Below the pieces are notes generated by a model. The model made no database searches and had not been told where the DNA came from. It worked only from the letters and a program-made list of their open reading frames with translations. The position numbers were made by a program, and so were the translations under genes. Positions 50,060 through 61,215 of a stretch of 64,000 nucleotides of DNA are shown here, piece after piece. This stretch comes from Collinsella aerofaciens (GTDB taxonomy: Bacteria > Actinomycetota > Coriobacteriia > Coriobacteriales > Coriobacteriaceae): NCBI RefSeq assembly GCF_018785245.1, contig NZ_WQPL01000024.1, positions 51,293-115,292 on the forward strand. Reading direction: 5' to 3'. Numbering within the stretch: position 1 is the stretch's first letter; each line of letters begins with the position of its first letter.

Positions 50060-50455
50060 ATGTCAAATCAGCTGCATCGGTACCGTATCGTGCTTGATTA
50101 CATTGAACCTTGGCTTGATGAGCAGGATGAAGCTACGCTGAAGCAGATTTATGCAGACCTTTTGGTGCTCGAGAAGGAAGGTCCCAGCCTTGGTCGTCCG
50201 CTGGTTGACCGCGTAAAGGGCTCGAAGCTTCATCATTTAAAGGAGCTGAGAGTGACGTCGTGTGGTGGGCAGGTGATTCGCATCCTCTTCGCCTTTGACC
50301 CCAAGCGCCAGGCGGTATTGCTATTGGCGGGTGATAAGTCGCGAGCGGGATCGTCAAGGGCAAAATGGAACGGTTGGTATGCGATCAACATTCCAAGGGC
50401 CGAGCAAATATACCGTCGCCACGTAAGGAGGCTCGATCGAGATGGAACTGCATGA
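50060..50455 (+). CDS. RelE/HigB-type toxin of a toxin-antitoxin pair
   Basis: A 131-residue protein with the phage Gp49/HigB-like RelE fold pattern: LDEQDEATLKQIYADLLVLEKEG, given by its limits (residues 19-41), then LKELRV, IRILFAFDPKRQAVLLLAGDKS and a C-terminal basic helix. Such toxins cleave mRNA on the ribosome. The gene overlaps the downstream Xre-like antitoxin by 14 bases, the toxin-first order of HigBA systems. GC content is lower than that of the flanking translation genes, which suggests recent entry. Confidence 0.85.
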   Translation: MSNQLHRYRIVLDYIEPWLDEQDEATLKQIYADLLVLEKEGPSLGRPLVDRVKGSKLHHLKELRVTSCGGQVIRILFAFDPKRQAVLLLAGDKSRAGSSRAKWNGWYAINIPRAEQIYRRHVRRLDRDGTA

Positions 50456-50744
50456 GTATATGGAATCTCGCGGGATAACACGCGACTCCATTACCGCCGA
50501 GCAGGAGAGGACTCGCGATCGTATCGAAGCCTATAAGCTTGCTCAGATTCGCAGGTTAAAAGATCTAACACAGGCGTCGGTCGCCCAGTCGATGGGCGTT
50601 TCTCAAAAACGTGTATCCGAGCTCGAGCGTGGGGAATTGGGTTCGATGAGGCTTGACACGCTGAGCAGGTACGCAGAGAGCCTCGGCGGAAAACTGGTTG
50701 CAAGCATCGAGTTTCCCGATCGTACCGTTACGCTTGCGCGCTAA
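50442..50744 (+). CDS. Xre-family antitoxin (HigA-like)
   Basis: A 100-residue helix-turn-helix protein. The HTH lies at about residues 38-75 (LTQASVAQSMGVSQKRVSELERG). The N-terminal part is charged and helical. It overlaps the toxin gene by 14 bases and should both neutralise the toxin and repress the pair. The ATG overlaps the toxin 3' end, which fits translational coupling. Confidence 0.87.
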   Translation: MELHEYMESRGITRDSITAEQERTRDRIEAYKLAQIRRLKDLTQASVAQSMGVSQKRVSELERGELGSMRLDTLSRYAESLGGKLVASIEFPDRTVTLAR

Positions 50745-50892
50745 AAATCTTCAATTAACCCCCTCACTTTCACCGACTACAAGAGCCGCTCACCAAACCA
50801 ACATGCGCTCTGGGCAAATAGGTTGAACGTTTCGTGCGAGAATGCCCCTCAGTAAACAAACTTGCACCAGAGCGTAAGGGGCTGGCATACAC

Positions 50893-51636
50893 ATGCAGAC
50901 GGTCTATCGGGTATTCGAGGGAGCGCGTGAGCCGCATCGGCTTGCCGTCGAGCGTACGGCCGAGGTGCTCGGCCGCGGCGGCCTGGCGCTGATTCCGACC
51001 GAGACCGTCTATGGCGTTGCCGTGGCAGTCAACGCCTTCTCGGACGCCGTGCCCCAAGATACAGGCGAATTCCCATCGTGGCCGCGCGATCCGCAGGCTG
51101 CCGTCAATGGCGCCGCGGTCCCTGCGCTCGGTACCGGCTACCGCCGTATCTTCACTCTCAAGCAACGTGAACTCACCCAAACGGTCGCCTGGCTGGTCGA
51201 TGGCGTCGAGGCACTCGACCGCTATGGCGTGGATATCCCGGAAGATGCCCGCGTGCTCGCGCGACGATGCTGGCCGGGAGCCCTGACTATCGTGGTCAAG
51301 GCGGCTCCCTGCGTGCCGACCTTTATGCGTGCTGCCGACGACACCGTGGCCCTGCGCGCTTCGGCCTCTCCCGTGGTCCAAGCGCTCATCCGCGCCTGCG
51401 GCAGTCCCCTTGCCTGCACGAGCGCCAACACACACGGCGCGCCCTCGCCGGCAAGCTTTGCCGCCGTCGAAGGTCGCATCCTGGAGGGGGTCGATGTTGC
51501 CGTCGACGCCGGCGAGACCCCGTGTCGCGACGCCTCGACCATCGTGTCGTTCCAGCACGGCGGGCTCCAGATCCTGCGCCAAGGCGCACTTCCCGCATCA
51601 GAGATCGAACGGGTCCTGTCCGACCCGATGCAATAG
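50893..51636 (+). CDS. tsaC: L-threonylcarbamoyladenylate synthase (Sua5/YrdC family)
   Basis: A 247-residue protein of the Sua5/YwlC/YrdC family, which makes threonylcarbamoyl-AMP for the t6A37 modification of ANN-decoding tRNAs. It shows the N-terminal GGLALIPTETVYGVAV, RRCWPGALTIVVKA, VALRAS and LACTSANTHGAPSPASF. prfA-prmC-sua5 is a common order in Gram-positive bacteria; here a toxin-antitoxin pair separates prmC from this gene. A loop of about 20 residues after the first motif is longer than usual. ATG 50893 follows AAGGGG. Confidence 0.92.
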   Translation: MQTVYRVFEGAREPHRLAVERTAEVLGRGGLALIPTETVYGVAVAVNAFSDAVPQDTGEFPSWPRDPQAAVNGAAVPALGTGYRRIFTLKQRELTQTVAWLVDGVEALDRYGVDIPEDARVLARRCWPGALTIVVKAAPCVPTFMRAADDTVALRASASPVVQALIRACGSPLACTSANTHGAPSPASFAAVEGRILEGVDVAVDAGETPCRDASTIVSFQHGGLQILRQGALPASEIERVLSDPMQ

Positions 51637-51649
51637 AAAGGTGTAAGCG

Positions 51650-53191
51650 ATGTCGTTGAATCTGGGCAGCCTGGGCATGGAAGATGCCTCGTTTAACTTT
51701 GGCGGTTCCTACATCATGGCGCTCGACTGCGGCACCACCTCGGTACTTGCGACCATCGTCGACGAGTACGGCTGCATCGTCGCGCAGGCACGTCGTAGCG
51801 TCAAAACCAGCTTCCCGCGTCCCGGTTGGATAGAGCAAGACCCCATGGAGGTGCTTGCCAGCCAGATCGGCGTGATGATGGAGGTCCAGTTTAAGAGCGG
51901 CATCCATTCTGACCGCATCGCCGCCATCGGTATCTCCAACCAGCGCGAGACCACGGTGGTGTGGGACCGCATAAGCGGCCAACCCATCTATAACGCCATC
52001 GTGTGGCAATGCCGTCGCACCGCACCTCTGATCGACGAGCTGGTCGAGCGGGGCGCAGAAGAGCTGGTGCGCTCCCGCACGGGACTCACGCTCGATCCGT
52101 ATTTCTCGGCTTCCAAGGTGCAGTGGATCCTCGACAACGTCGACGGTGCGCGTGAGAGCGCGGCGGCGGGCGACCTCATGTTCGGCACCATCGACACCTG
52201 GCTCATCTACAACCTCACCGGCAGTCAGGTCTTTGCCACCGACTACACCAATGCCAGCCGCACGGCGCTCTTTAATATCCATACGCTCGATTGGGACGAC
52301 GACCTGCTGGCGCTCTTTGACGTTCCACGTTCCATGATGCCCGAGGTTCGTTGGAGTTCGGGCGACTACGGCCGCGTCGCGAGCGATATCATGACCAACA
52401 TGCCGCCCATCATGGGCGTGGCGGGCGATCAGCAGGCGTCGCTGTTCGGCCACTGCTGCTTCCATCCCGGCCAGACCAAAAACACCTATGGCACGGGTTG
52501 CTTTATGCTCATGAACACCGGCGACGAGGTCGTCGAATCCAAGAACGGTCTGGTCTCCACGATCGGTATCGCCGCGGACGGCAAGATCAGCTATGCGCTC
52601 GAGGGTTCTATCTTTGCCGCCGGCTCAACCATGAACTGGCTGCGCAACAACATGGGCATCATCTCGAGTGTGAGCGAGTCCGCGCAACTCGCCGCTTCGA
52701 TCAACGACAACGAGGGCTGCTACATCGTCCCCGCCTTCGCTGGCCTGGGCGCTCCCTGGTGGGACCCGCGTGCCCGCGGTATCGTGTGCGGACTGACCGG
52801 TGCCTCGAGTCGCGCGACCATTGTGCGTGCGGCCTGCGAGTCCATGGCCTACCAGAGTTATGACGTGCTGCGCGCCATGGAGCAGGACGTGGGACTTTCG
52901 ATTGAGCGCCTGTCCGTCGATGGCGGCGCCTCACGCAACGAGTTCATCATGCAATTCCAGGCCGACCTGCTGGATATCCCCGTGCTGCAATGCGAGACGG
53001 TGGAGACCACGGCAATCGGTGCCGCGTACTTGGCGGGTCTTGCCGTCGGCTATTGGGAAGACCTTGAAGAGCTGGAGCAAAATGCCCAGATCGTTAGGAC
53101 CTTCCTTCCCCATATGTCCGCCGAGCGTCGCGAGCAAAACCTTGCGGGCTGGCGTGATGCAGTCAAGCGCTCGCTCAGTACCGCACAGTAG
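51650..53191 (+). CDS. glpK: glycerol kinase
   Basis: A 513-residue FGGY-family kinase that forms glycerol 3-phosphate. It shows LDCGTTSVLATIVDEYG, the PGWIEQDP motif, SNQRETTVVWD, TYGTGCFMLMN, the C-terminal FGGY signature region GAYLAGLAVGYW, and DGGASRNEFIMQFQADLL, given by its limits. It has an N-terminal extension of about 20 residues before the first strand. It starts 13 bases after tsaC, so the two may be co-transcribed. No glycerol facilitator is nearby. Confidence 0.93.
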   Translation: MSLNLGSLGMEDASFNFGGSYIMALDCGTTSVLATIVDEYGCIVAQARRSVKTSFPRPGWIEQDPMEVLASQIGVMMEVQFKSGIHSDRIAAIGISNQRETTVVWDRISGQPIYNAIVWQCRRTAPLIDELVERGAEELVRSRTGLTLDPYFSASKVQWILDNVDGARESAAAGDLMFGTIDTWLIYNLTGSQVFATDYTNASRTALFNIHTLDWDDDLLALFDVPRSMMPEVRWSSGDYGRVASDIMTNMPPIMGVAGDQQASLFGHCCFHPGQTKNTYGTGCFMLMNTGDEVVESKNGLVSTIGIAADGKISYALEGSIFAAGSTMNWLRNNMGIISSVSESAQLAASINDNEGCYIVPAFAGLGAPWWDPRARGIVCGLTGASSRATIVRAACESMAYQSYDVLRAMEQDVGLSIERLSVDGGASRNEFIMQFQADLLDIPVLQCETVETTAIGAAYLAGLAVGYWEDLEELEQNAQIVRTFLPHMSAERREQNLAGWRDAVKRSLSTAQ

Positions 53192-53314
53192 GGCTGCGAT
53201 GGGCTGCTCGATACAACAAACCGCTAAACTTATGCATGGCGTGCGGCGGCAACATTGCTGCGCGCCTTGTCAGCAAGGCCGTTTTGCGGCTGCAACGAAA
53301 GGGGCAATCAACCC

Positions 53315-53962
53315 ATGACCGTCACCTACGATGCGTCCCGTGTGACGCTTGTCGATCATCCGCTCGTCCAGCACAAGCTGTCGATCCTGCGCGACAAAAA
53401 CACCGGCACCAACCAGTTCCGTCAGCTCGTGCGCGAACTCGCGCTTTTTGACGGCTACGAGGCCATGCGCGACCTGCCTATGGAAGACGTCGAGGTCGAG
53501 ACCCCCATCACTACTGCCACGTTCAAACAGCTTGCCGGCAAGAAACTCGCCATCGTGCCCATCCTGCGTGCGGGCCTTGGCATGGTCGACGGTATCCTCG
53601 ACCTGGTGCCCTCCGCTCGCGTGGGCCACATCGGCATGGAGCGCGACGAGGTCACCCACGAGCCGCACGAGTATTACTGCAAGATGCCCAAGGATATCGA
53701 CCAGCGCATCTGCCTGGTCGTCGACCCCATGCTCGCCACGGGCGGTTCGGCCGAGATGGCCATCAGCTACCTGCGCGAGCGCGGTGTCAAGGATATCCGC
53801 ATGCTGTGCATCGTCGCCGCGCCCGAGGGCCTCAAGTCACTGACCGAAAAGGACCCCGACGTACATATTTATACGTGCGCCATCGACGACCATCTCAACG
53901 AGGCCGCCTACATCGTTCCCGGCCTCGGCGACGCCGGCGACCGCATCTTCGGCACGCTCTAG
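53315..53962 (+). CDS. upp: uracil phosphoribosyltransferase
   Basis: A 215-residue UPRTase that converts uracil and PRPP to UMP in pyrimidine salvage. It shows [29 protein letters not shown], the PRPP loop [12 protein letters not shown] and the uracil-binding [19 protein letters not shown] 53315 has AAAGGGG upstream; the frame from 53255 is not supported. A 123-base gap after glpK probably holds its own promoter. Confidence 0.95.
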   Translation: MTVTYDASRVTLVDHPLVQHKLSILRDKNTGTNQFRQLVRELALFDGYEAMRDLPMEDVEVETPITTATFKQLAGKKLAIVPILRAGLGMVDGILDLVPSARVGHIGMERDEVTHEPHEYYCKMPKDIDQRICLVVDPMLATGGSAEMAISYLRERGVKDIRMLCIVAAPEGLKSLTEKDPDVHIYTCAIDDHLNEAAYIVPGLGDAGDRIFGTL

Positions 53963-54004
53963 TCGCTGGGCTAAGACGGCCGCGGCTGCAAATACGAAGA
54001 AACG

Positions 54005-54039
54005 GTGCGCGCGGTCGAACAAAAGGCGACCGCGCGCAC
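54005..54039. terminator. hairpin after upp
   Basis: A perfect 13-bp stem, GTGCGCGCGGTCG (54005-54017) with 54027-54039, has a 9-base loop. No T run follows, so it may stabilise the 3' end or terminate weakly. Confidence 0.55.
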
Positions 54040-54154
54040 TCCTGTTAACGGACGTTTTGCCCTGCAGGGTTCGAGAAAAACGTATTACCGTACCTGCGGC
54101 ATAAAGAAGGTCTTAAGAAAACGAACAGGTGCGTATTAACCGATGCTTTTTCGG

Positions 54155-54182
54155 TTGTACTTTAGCGATTGGCTCGTACAAT
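54155..54182 (+). promoter_or_regulatory. promoter of the atp operon
   Basis: TTGTAC (54155-54160), a 16-base spacer and TACAAT (54177-54182) form a good sigma-70 promoter about 60 bases before atpI. A small AACCGA..TCGGTT stem sits just upstream. Confidence 0.75.
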
Positions 54183-54244
54183 AGTCACCAATGTTTGGCG
54201 GGAACTGTTCTGTGAGGCGTTAAAAAAGGAAAGTGAGGACGCCA

Positions 54245-54556
54245 ATGTTTCAGATAGCCGATCTGCTCGCTATCGTTGCAGGCGCCATCGCGGGCGCAAT
54301 TGCCTTCCTTCCCTTTGTCTTTACGCTCAAGCCGGTTCTTGACGATAAACAGAATGCGGACATGCTTAAGGGTATGGTGAGTCTGGCGGTCTCGGCAATC
54401 GCCCTGCTCGTCTTTACCTTGGTTGTGTTTGTGTTGTTCGGAGAGGCATTTCGCATGTTCCTCCTGGGCGAGGCGATCGGCTTCGTGGCCTTTATGGCCG
54501 CCTGCACGGTTCGCGTCGCCAAGGCGCTGCGAGATCCTCATGAGGTCGAAAGGTAA
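54245..54556 (+). CDS. atpI: AtpI-like small membrane protein
   Basis: A 103-residue protein with about three hydrophobic segments at the head of the ATP synthase operon, the position of atpI (assembly factor for the c-ring and Mg2+-related protein in some species). Sequence similarity to AtpI is weak, so the name rests mainly on position and topology. ATG 54245 was chosen over ATG 54233. It ends 3 bases before atpB. Confidence 0.7.
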   Translation: MFQIADLLAIVAGAIAGAIAFLPFVFTLKPVLDDKQNADMLKGMVSLAVSAIALLVFTLVVFVLFGEAFRMFLLGEAIGFVAFMAACTVRVAKALRDPHEVER

Positions 54557-54559
54557 GTC

Positions 54560-55363
54560 GTGGAAATTTTTGAAAAGCTGCCTGATGAGATTAATCATCT
54601 GGTCAGCGAGTTCAGCTCCACCCCTGTCGTGGGCGATCTGAGCTGCGGCATCACGCAGTACTCGTTTTGGCTGATCGTCTCCACGATCGTGCTCCTGATC
54701 GTCCTGGCCGTGTTCAAGAAGAAGCAGACCCTGGTTCCCAAGGGCTTCTTCGTCAACGGTTTCGAGTACATCATCGAGTACGTCGAGAACGATATCGGCA
54801 AGGGCGTCGTGGGTGAGAACTGGAAGAAGCACTTCCCGTTCCTGTGCTCGCTTTTCCTGTTCATCCTGATCAATAACATGATCGGCCTGATCCCGGGAAT
54901 GAAGCCCGGCACCGGCGCAATCGGCTCCACCGCCGCGCTCGCCATCTTCGCCTTCGTGTACTTCATCTACTACGGATGCAAGGCTCACGGCGTGATCGGC
55001 TACATCAAGAGCCTCGCCCCGCAGGGCGTGAGCTTCCCGATGAACGTGCTCGTGTGGGTCGTCGAGCTTTTCTCGACCTTCCTGCGCCTCATCACGCTCG
55101 CCGTCCGTCTGTTCTGCAACATGTTCGCAGGACACGTGGTCATGGGCTCGTTCGCCATCATGGCGAGCATGTTCATGCAGCCGCTGCTTCAGCAGGTTTC
55201 CGCGGCCCACGCCGTCGGCGCCCTGCCTTCGCTGGCCTGGCTTGCCATCCTCATCCTGATCTATGCGATCGAGCTTGTGGTCGGCGCCATCCAGGCTTAC
55301 GTCTTCACGGTCCTTACCGCCGTGTATGTCTCCGAGGCAGAGGAGGTCGCGGAGGAGGAGTAG
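54560..55363 (+). CDS. atpB: ATP synthase F0 subunit a
   Basis: A 267-residue membrane subunit that forms the proton half-channels. The essential Arg is in the helix LFSTFLRLITLAVRLFCNMFAGH (given by its limits), and the C-terminal helix has the usual polar residues (LVVGAIQAYVFTVLTAVY). The start is GTG 54560 with AAAGG upstream. The C terminus is acidic (EAEEVAEEE). It is followed by the c-subunit gene after 123 bases. Confidence 0.95.
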   Translation: MEIFEKLPDEINHLVSEFSSTPVVGDLSCGITQYSFWLIVSTIVLLIVLAVFKKKQTLVPKGFFVNGFEYIIEYVENDIGKGVVGENWKKHFPFLCSLFLFILINNMIGLIPGMKPGTGAIGSTAALAIFAFVYFIYYGCKAHGVIGYIKSLAPQGVSFPMNVLVWVVELFSTFLRLITLAVRLFCNMFAGHVVMGSFAIMASMFMQPLLQQVSAAHAVGALPSLAWLAILILIYAIELVVGAIQAYVFTVLTAVYVSEAEEVAEEE

Positions 55364-55486
55364 TCTTCCGTTCGCGCCTTAAGGTAAGGTAATTCGTTAA
55401 ACCGCCGGTGCCCGTACCCATGGAGCCCGGCAGTTATAAAAAGGTTATCCTGCGTGAAATAAGACACGCACGACAAAGGAGGAATC

Positions 55487-55681
55487 GTGGGAGTTATCGG
55501 TTACGGTCTCGGTGTTATCGGCGCTGGTCTTGCTATCGGCCTGTCTGCTCTGGGTGCTACGGGTGCTATGGCCCGTCAGCCTGAGGTCCAGGGCCGCGTG
55601 TTCACCGTCTTCATCATGGGCTCCGCCTTCGGCGAGGCTCTGGCTCTGATCGGCTTCGTTGTCGCGCTGATCGTTAAATAG
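55487..55681 (+). CDS. atpE: ATP synthase F0 subunit c
   Basis: A 64-residue hairpin of two helices joined by the conserved polar loop ARQPEVQG. The ion-binding carboxylate is Glu50 in the second helix (FGEALALIG). The Gln and Glu-Ser residues typical of Na+-binding c-rings are absent, so it is probably H+-coupled. It is short for the family (usually 70-85). The start is GTG 55487 after AAAGGAGG. Confidence 0.95.
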   Translation: MGVIGYGLGVIGAGLAIGLSALGATGAMARQPEVQGRVFTVFIMGSAFGEALALIGFVVALIVK

Positions 55682-55696
55682 CACGGAGCGTCAAGT

Positions 55697-56299
55697 ATGA
55701 ATCTTTCATCCCAGAAGAGCGCGATCGCACTCTCCGCGTCCGCGGCCGCGCTGCTCATGCCGGTTTCCGCGTTCGCTGAGGACGGCGCTGCCGGTGCGGA
55801 CATCCTCATCCCTAAGATGGCGGAGTTCATCCCGGCGCTTATCGCCTTCCTGATTATCTGGATCGTGCTGGCCAAGGTCGCCCTGCCGGGCATCATGAAA
55901 ACCATGGAGGAGCGCGGCAAGAAGATCGAGGAGAGCCTCGACGAGGCCGAGAAGACCAAGCAGGAGGCTATCGCCAAGCGCGCTGAGTCCGACTCGATCG
56001 TCACCGACGCCCGTCGTCAGGCTGCCGACATCGTTCTCGAGGCCCGCAAGGACGCCGAGTCCGAGCGCGCCCGTATCATCGAGGCTGCTCACAAGGAGGC
56101 CGAGGAGATTATCGCCAAGGCCCATACGACCGTCGAGGACGAGCGCAAGTCCATCTACGCCGGTGCCGCGAGCTCCATCGCCGACCTGTCCGTTGCCGTC
56201 GCCACCAAGATCGTGGGCGAGGCACTCGAGGACGATGCCGAGCAGAAGAAGCTCATCGAGCGCTACATCCAGGAAGCAGGTAGCCTGAATGCCGACTAG
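55697..56299 (+). CDS. atpF: ATP synthase F0 subunit b
   Basis: A 200-residue peripheral stalk subunit. It has an unusual N-terminal hydrophobic segment ending ALLMPVSAFAED that looks like a signal peptide. The true membrane helix follows (about 42-64, FIPALIAFLIIWIVLAKVALPG given by its limits), then a long charged coiled coil. A cleavable or extra N-terminal helix is seen in some actinobacterial b subunits. It overlaps atpH by 11 bases. Confidence 0.93.
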   Translation: MNLSSQKSAIALSASAAALLMPVSAFAEDGAAGADILIPKMAEFIPALIAFLIIWIVLAKVALPGIMKTMEERGKKIEESLDEAEKTKQEAIAKRAESDSIVTDARRQAADIVLEARKDAESERARIIEAAHKEAEEIIAKAHTTVEDERKSIYAGAASSIADLSVAVATKIVGEALEDDAEQKKLIERYIQEAGSLNAD

Positions 56300-56765
56300 C
56301 CGCTATCAGGACAAGGTGCTCGAGACCTACGCGCGTTCCCTTTTGGAAGCCGCCAAGGCCGAGAACCATGTGTTCGAGGACCTCGAGATGATCGAGCGCC
56401 TGGCTTCTGCCAGCCCCGAGATCATCGCCGTGCTCGACACCATGTCCAAGCGCGACCAGCTCGACCTTCTTCCCAAGGTGGCAGCTGCCTTTAAGTATGT
56501 TGCCGAGGAAGACGAGGATGTAGTGGGCGTGACCGTCACCACGGCGATCTCGCTCGACGACGAGCTGCGTCAAACCATCACTAAGAAATGCGAGCAGGAC
56601 TTCGGCCGCAAAGTATTCCTTATCGAGCAGGTCGACCCGTCTATTGTGGGCGGCCTGGTGCTCGAGGCCCGCGGCGAGCGTCGTGACATTTCCGTCAAGA
56701 CGCAGCTGCGCATCGCGCAGGAGACCCTCGCAAACTCTGCTAATTCGTACGGAGGTGAAGCCTAA
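56289..56765 (+). CDS. atpH: ATP synthase F1 subunit delta
   Basis: A 158-residue OSCP/delta subunit that links the F1 head to the b stalk. It shows [12 protein letters not shown] near the N terminus and the C-terminal signature [25 protein letters not shown], given by its limits. It overlaps atpF by 11 bases and shares one base with atpA. Confidence 0.93.
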   Translation: MPTSRYQDKVLETYARSLLEAAKAENHVFEDLEMIERLASASPEIIAVLDTMSKRDQLDLLPKVAAAFKYVAEEDEDVVGVTVTTAISLDDELRQTITKKCEQDFGRKVFLIEQVDPSIVGGLVLEARGERRDISVKTQLRIAQETLANSANSYGGEA

Positions 56766-58363
56766 TGTCCGAAACCCTCAATGCCCAGGATATCGCCAAG
56801 AAACTGCAGGAGCAGCTCACGAGCCTCTCCGCGACGGTCGATACGCATGAGGTTTCAACGGTCGACGAGGTAGGCGACGGCATCGCGCGCGTCTCCGGCC
56901 TCAAGAGCGCCATGGCAGGCGAGCTTCTGGAGTTCAAGAGCTCCGATACCGGTGAGACCGTCTTCGGCCTTGCCCAGAACCTTGACCGTGACGAGGTCGG
57001 CGCCGTTCTGTTCGGTGCCGTCGACTCCATCAAGGAAGGCGACGAGTGCCGCACCACTGGCCGCATTATGGATATCCCCGTGAGCCGTGCCATGCTCGGC
57101 CGCGTCGTCAATCCGCTCGGCCAGCCCATCGACGGCCTGGGCGACATCGTCGCCACGCATCGTCGCCCCATCGAGTTCAAGGCCCCCGGTGTCATCGACC
57201 GTACCCCGGTGTGCGAGCCGGTTCAGACCGGCCTGTTGGCCATCGACTCCATGGTGCCTATCGGCCGCGGTCAGCGTGAGCTCATCATCGGCGACCGTAA
57301 GACCGGTAAGACCGCCATTGCCATCGACGCTATCCTCAATCAGCGCGGCAAGGGCATGGTCTGCATCTATGTCGCCATCGGCCAGAAGGCCTCCACGGTT
57401 GCCAACATCCGCGAGACCCTCGCTCAGCACGGTGCGCTCGACTACACCATCATCGTTTCGGCCACCGCTGCCGATTCCGCCCCTATGCAGTACATCGCGC
57501 CTATGGCCGGTGCCGCTATCGGCGAGTTCTTCATGTACAACGGCGAGGACGGCAAGCCCGCCAGCGAGACCAACCCCGGCGGCCACGTGCTCGTCATCTA
57601 CGATGACCTGTCCAAGCAGGCTGTGGCCTACCGTCAGATGTCGCTGACGCTGCATCGTCCGCCCGGACGCGAGGCCTATCCTGGCGACATCTTCTACCTG
57701 CACTCTCGTCTGCTCGAGCGTGCCGTCAAGATGTCCAAGAAGAACGGTTACGGCTCCATGACGGCACTGCCGATCATCGAGACCCAGGACGGCGACGTCT
57801 CGGCCTACATTCCGACCAACGTCATTTCCATTACCGATGGTCAGATCTACCTGCAGTCCGAGCTCTTCTTCCAGGGCCAGCGCCCGGCAGTCGACGTGGG
57901 CATCTCCGTGTCCCGCGTCGGTGGCGATGCGCAGACCAAGGCCATGAAGCAGGTCGCCGGCAACCTCCGTCTGGATCTCGCTTCCTATCAGGAGCTCGCT
58001 GGCTTTACCCAGTTTGGCTCCGACCTCGACGAGGCTACTCAGAAGCAGCTGACCCATGGTGCCCGCATGATCGAGCTCCTTAAGCAGCCGCGCTACAAGC
58101 CGTTTGAGGTTGGCGAGCAGATCGTTACGCTGTTCGCTGGCAACGAGGGCTTCCTGGATGACCTGGAGATCGCCGACGTGCTGCCTTTCCGCGCCGAGCT
58201 CATCGAGTACATGGACAATGGCTTTGGCTCGCTGCTCGACAAGGTTCGCGCCAAGAAGATCGATGATGACACCAAGGCTGAGCTCTTGCGCGTCATCGGC
58301 GACTTCAAGCAGCAGTTCATGGCCAAGCACCATTCGGATGTTTCTGGATCAGAGGAGAACTAA
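56765..58363 (+). CDS. atpA: ATP synthase F1 subunit alpha
   Basis: A 532-residue non-catalytic nucleotide-binding subunit with P-loop GDRKTGKT and the family signature near [13 protein letters not shown]. It also has [15 protein letters not shown]-like and [24 protein letters not shown] segments, given by their limits. The start overlaps the atpH stop (TAATG). Length is normal. Confidence 0.97.
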   Translation: MSETLNAQDIAKKLQEQLTSLSATVDTHEVSTVDEVGDGIARVSGLKSAMAGELLEFKSSDTGETVFGLAQNLDRDEVGAVLFGAVDSIKEGDECRTTGRIMDIPVSRAMLGRVVNPLGQPIDGLGDIVATHRRPIEFKAPGVIDRTPVCEPVQTGLLAIDSMVPIGRGQRELIIGDRKTGKTAIAIDAILNQRGKGMVCIYVAIGQKASTVANIRETLAQHGALDYTIIVSATAADSAPMQYIAPMAGAAIGEFFMYNGEDGKPASETNPGGHVLVIYDDLSKQAVAYRQMSLTLHRPPGREAYPGDIFYLHSRLLERAVKMSKKNGYGSMTALPIIETQDGDVSAYIPTNVISITDGQIYLQSELFFQGQRPAVDVGISVSRVGGDAQTKAMKQVAGNLRLDLASYQELAGFTQFGSDLDEATQKQLTHGARMIELLKQPRYKPFEVGEQIVTLFAGNEGFLDDLEIADVLPFRAELIEYMDNGFGSLLDKVRAKKIDDDTKAELLRVIGDFKQQFMAKHHSDVSGSEEN

Positions 58364-58368
58364 GCCCC

Positions 58369-60731
<2,363 letters not shown>

Positions 60732-60734
60732 GTT

Positions 60735-61127
60735 ATGCGTATCCGCATCGTGTGCCCCGTGAGCTGCGCCTATGAGGGCGACGCTGCGTTTGTGTCGATT
60801 CCGTCCACGGATGGCGAGTTTGGCGTTCTGCCTGCTCACTCCAGCGAGATCTGCACGATCGACCGCGGTTACGTTCGCGTTTCCGATAAGGCCATGGGCA
60901 CTGTCGACCACACGTTTGCCGTGGCCGGCGGCTATGCCCAGGTTGCGGACGATGTCGTGACCGTTCTCGCCGAGCGCGCTTGCGATTTGGCGACCGTCGA
61001 TGCCGACAAGCTTAAAGCTGATATTCAAGGTTTTGAAGAGAAGCTGGGTAATTTGTCGGAGGATGATGCACGCCGCGCCTACCTCTATAATGAAATCGCA
61101 TGGTGTAAGCTCAAGCTTGCCCAATAG
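60735..61127 (+). CDS. atpC: ATP synthase F1 subunit epsilon
   Basis: A 130-residue epsilon subunit with an N-terminal beta sandwich (STDGEFGVLPAHSS) and a C-terminal helical hairpin that can inhibit the enzyme. It is last in the atp operon, 3 bases after atpD, and is followed by a strong terminator. Confidence 0.95.
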   Translation: MRIRIVCPVSCAYEGDAAFVSIPSTDGEFGVLPAHSSEICTIDRGYVRVSDKAMGTVDHTFAVAGGYAQVADDVVTVLAERACDLATVDADKLKADIQGFEEKLGNLSEDDARRAYLYNEIAWCKLKLAQ

Positions 61128-61164
61128 TCAAACGATTTAGCGTTCGACCATTTGCGAACACATC

Positions 61165-61203
61165 ATGCCCGGGATGGCCCAGCCATCCCGGGCATGCTTT
61201 TTG
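61165..61203 (+). terminator. intrinsic terminator of the atp operon
   Basis: A perfect 14-bp stem, ATGCCCGGGATGGC (61165-61178) with 61182-61195, has a 3-base loop and is followed by GCTTTTT. It lies 38 bases after atpC and just before murA, so murA needs its own promoter or read-through. Confidence 0.92.
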
Positions 61204-61215
61204 AAAGGGTAGACC

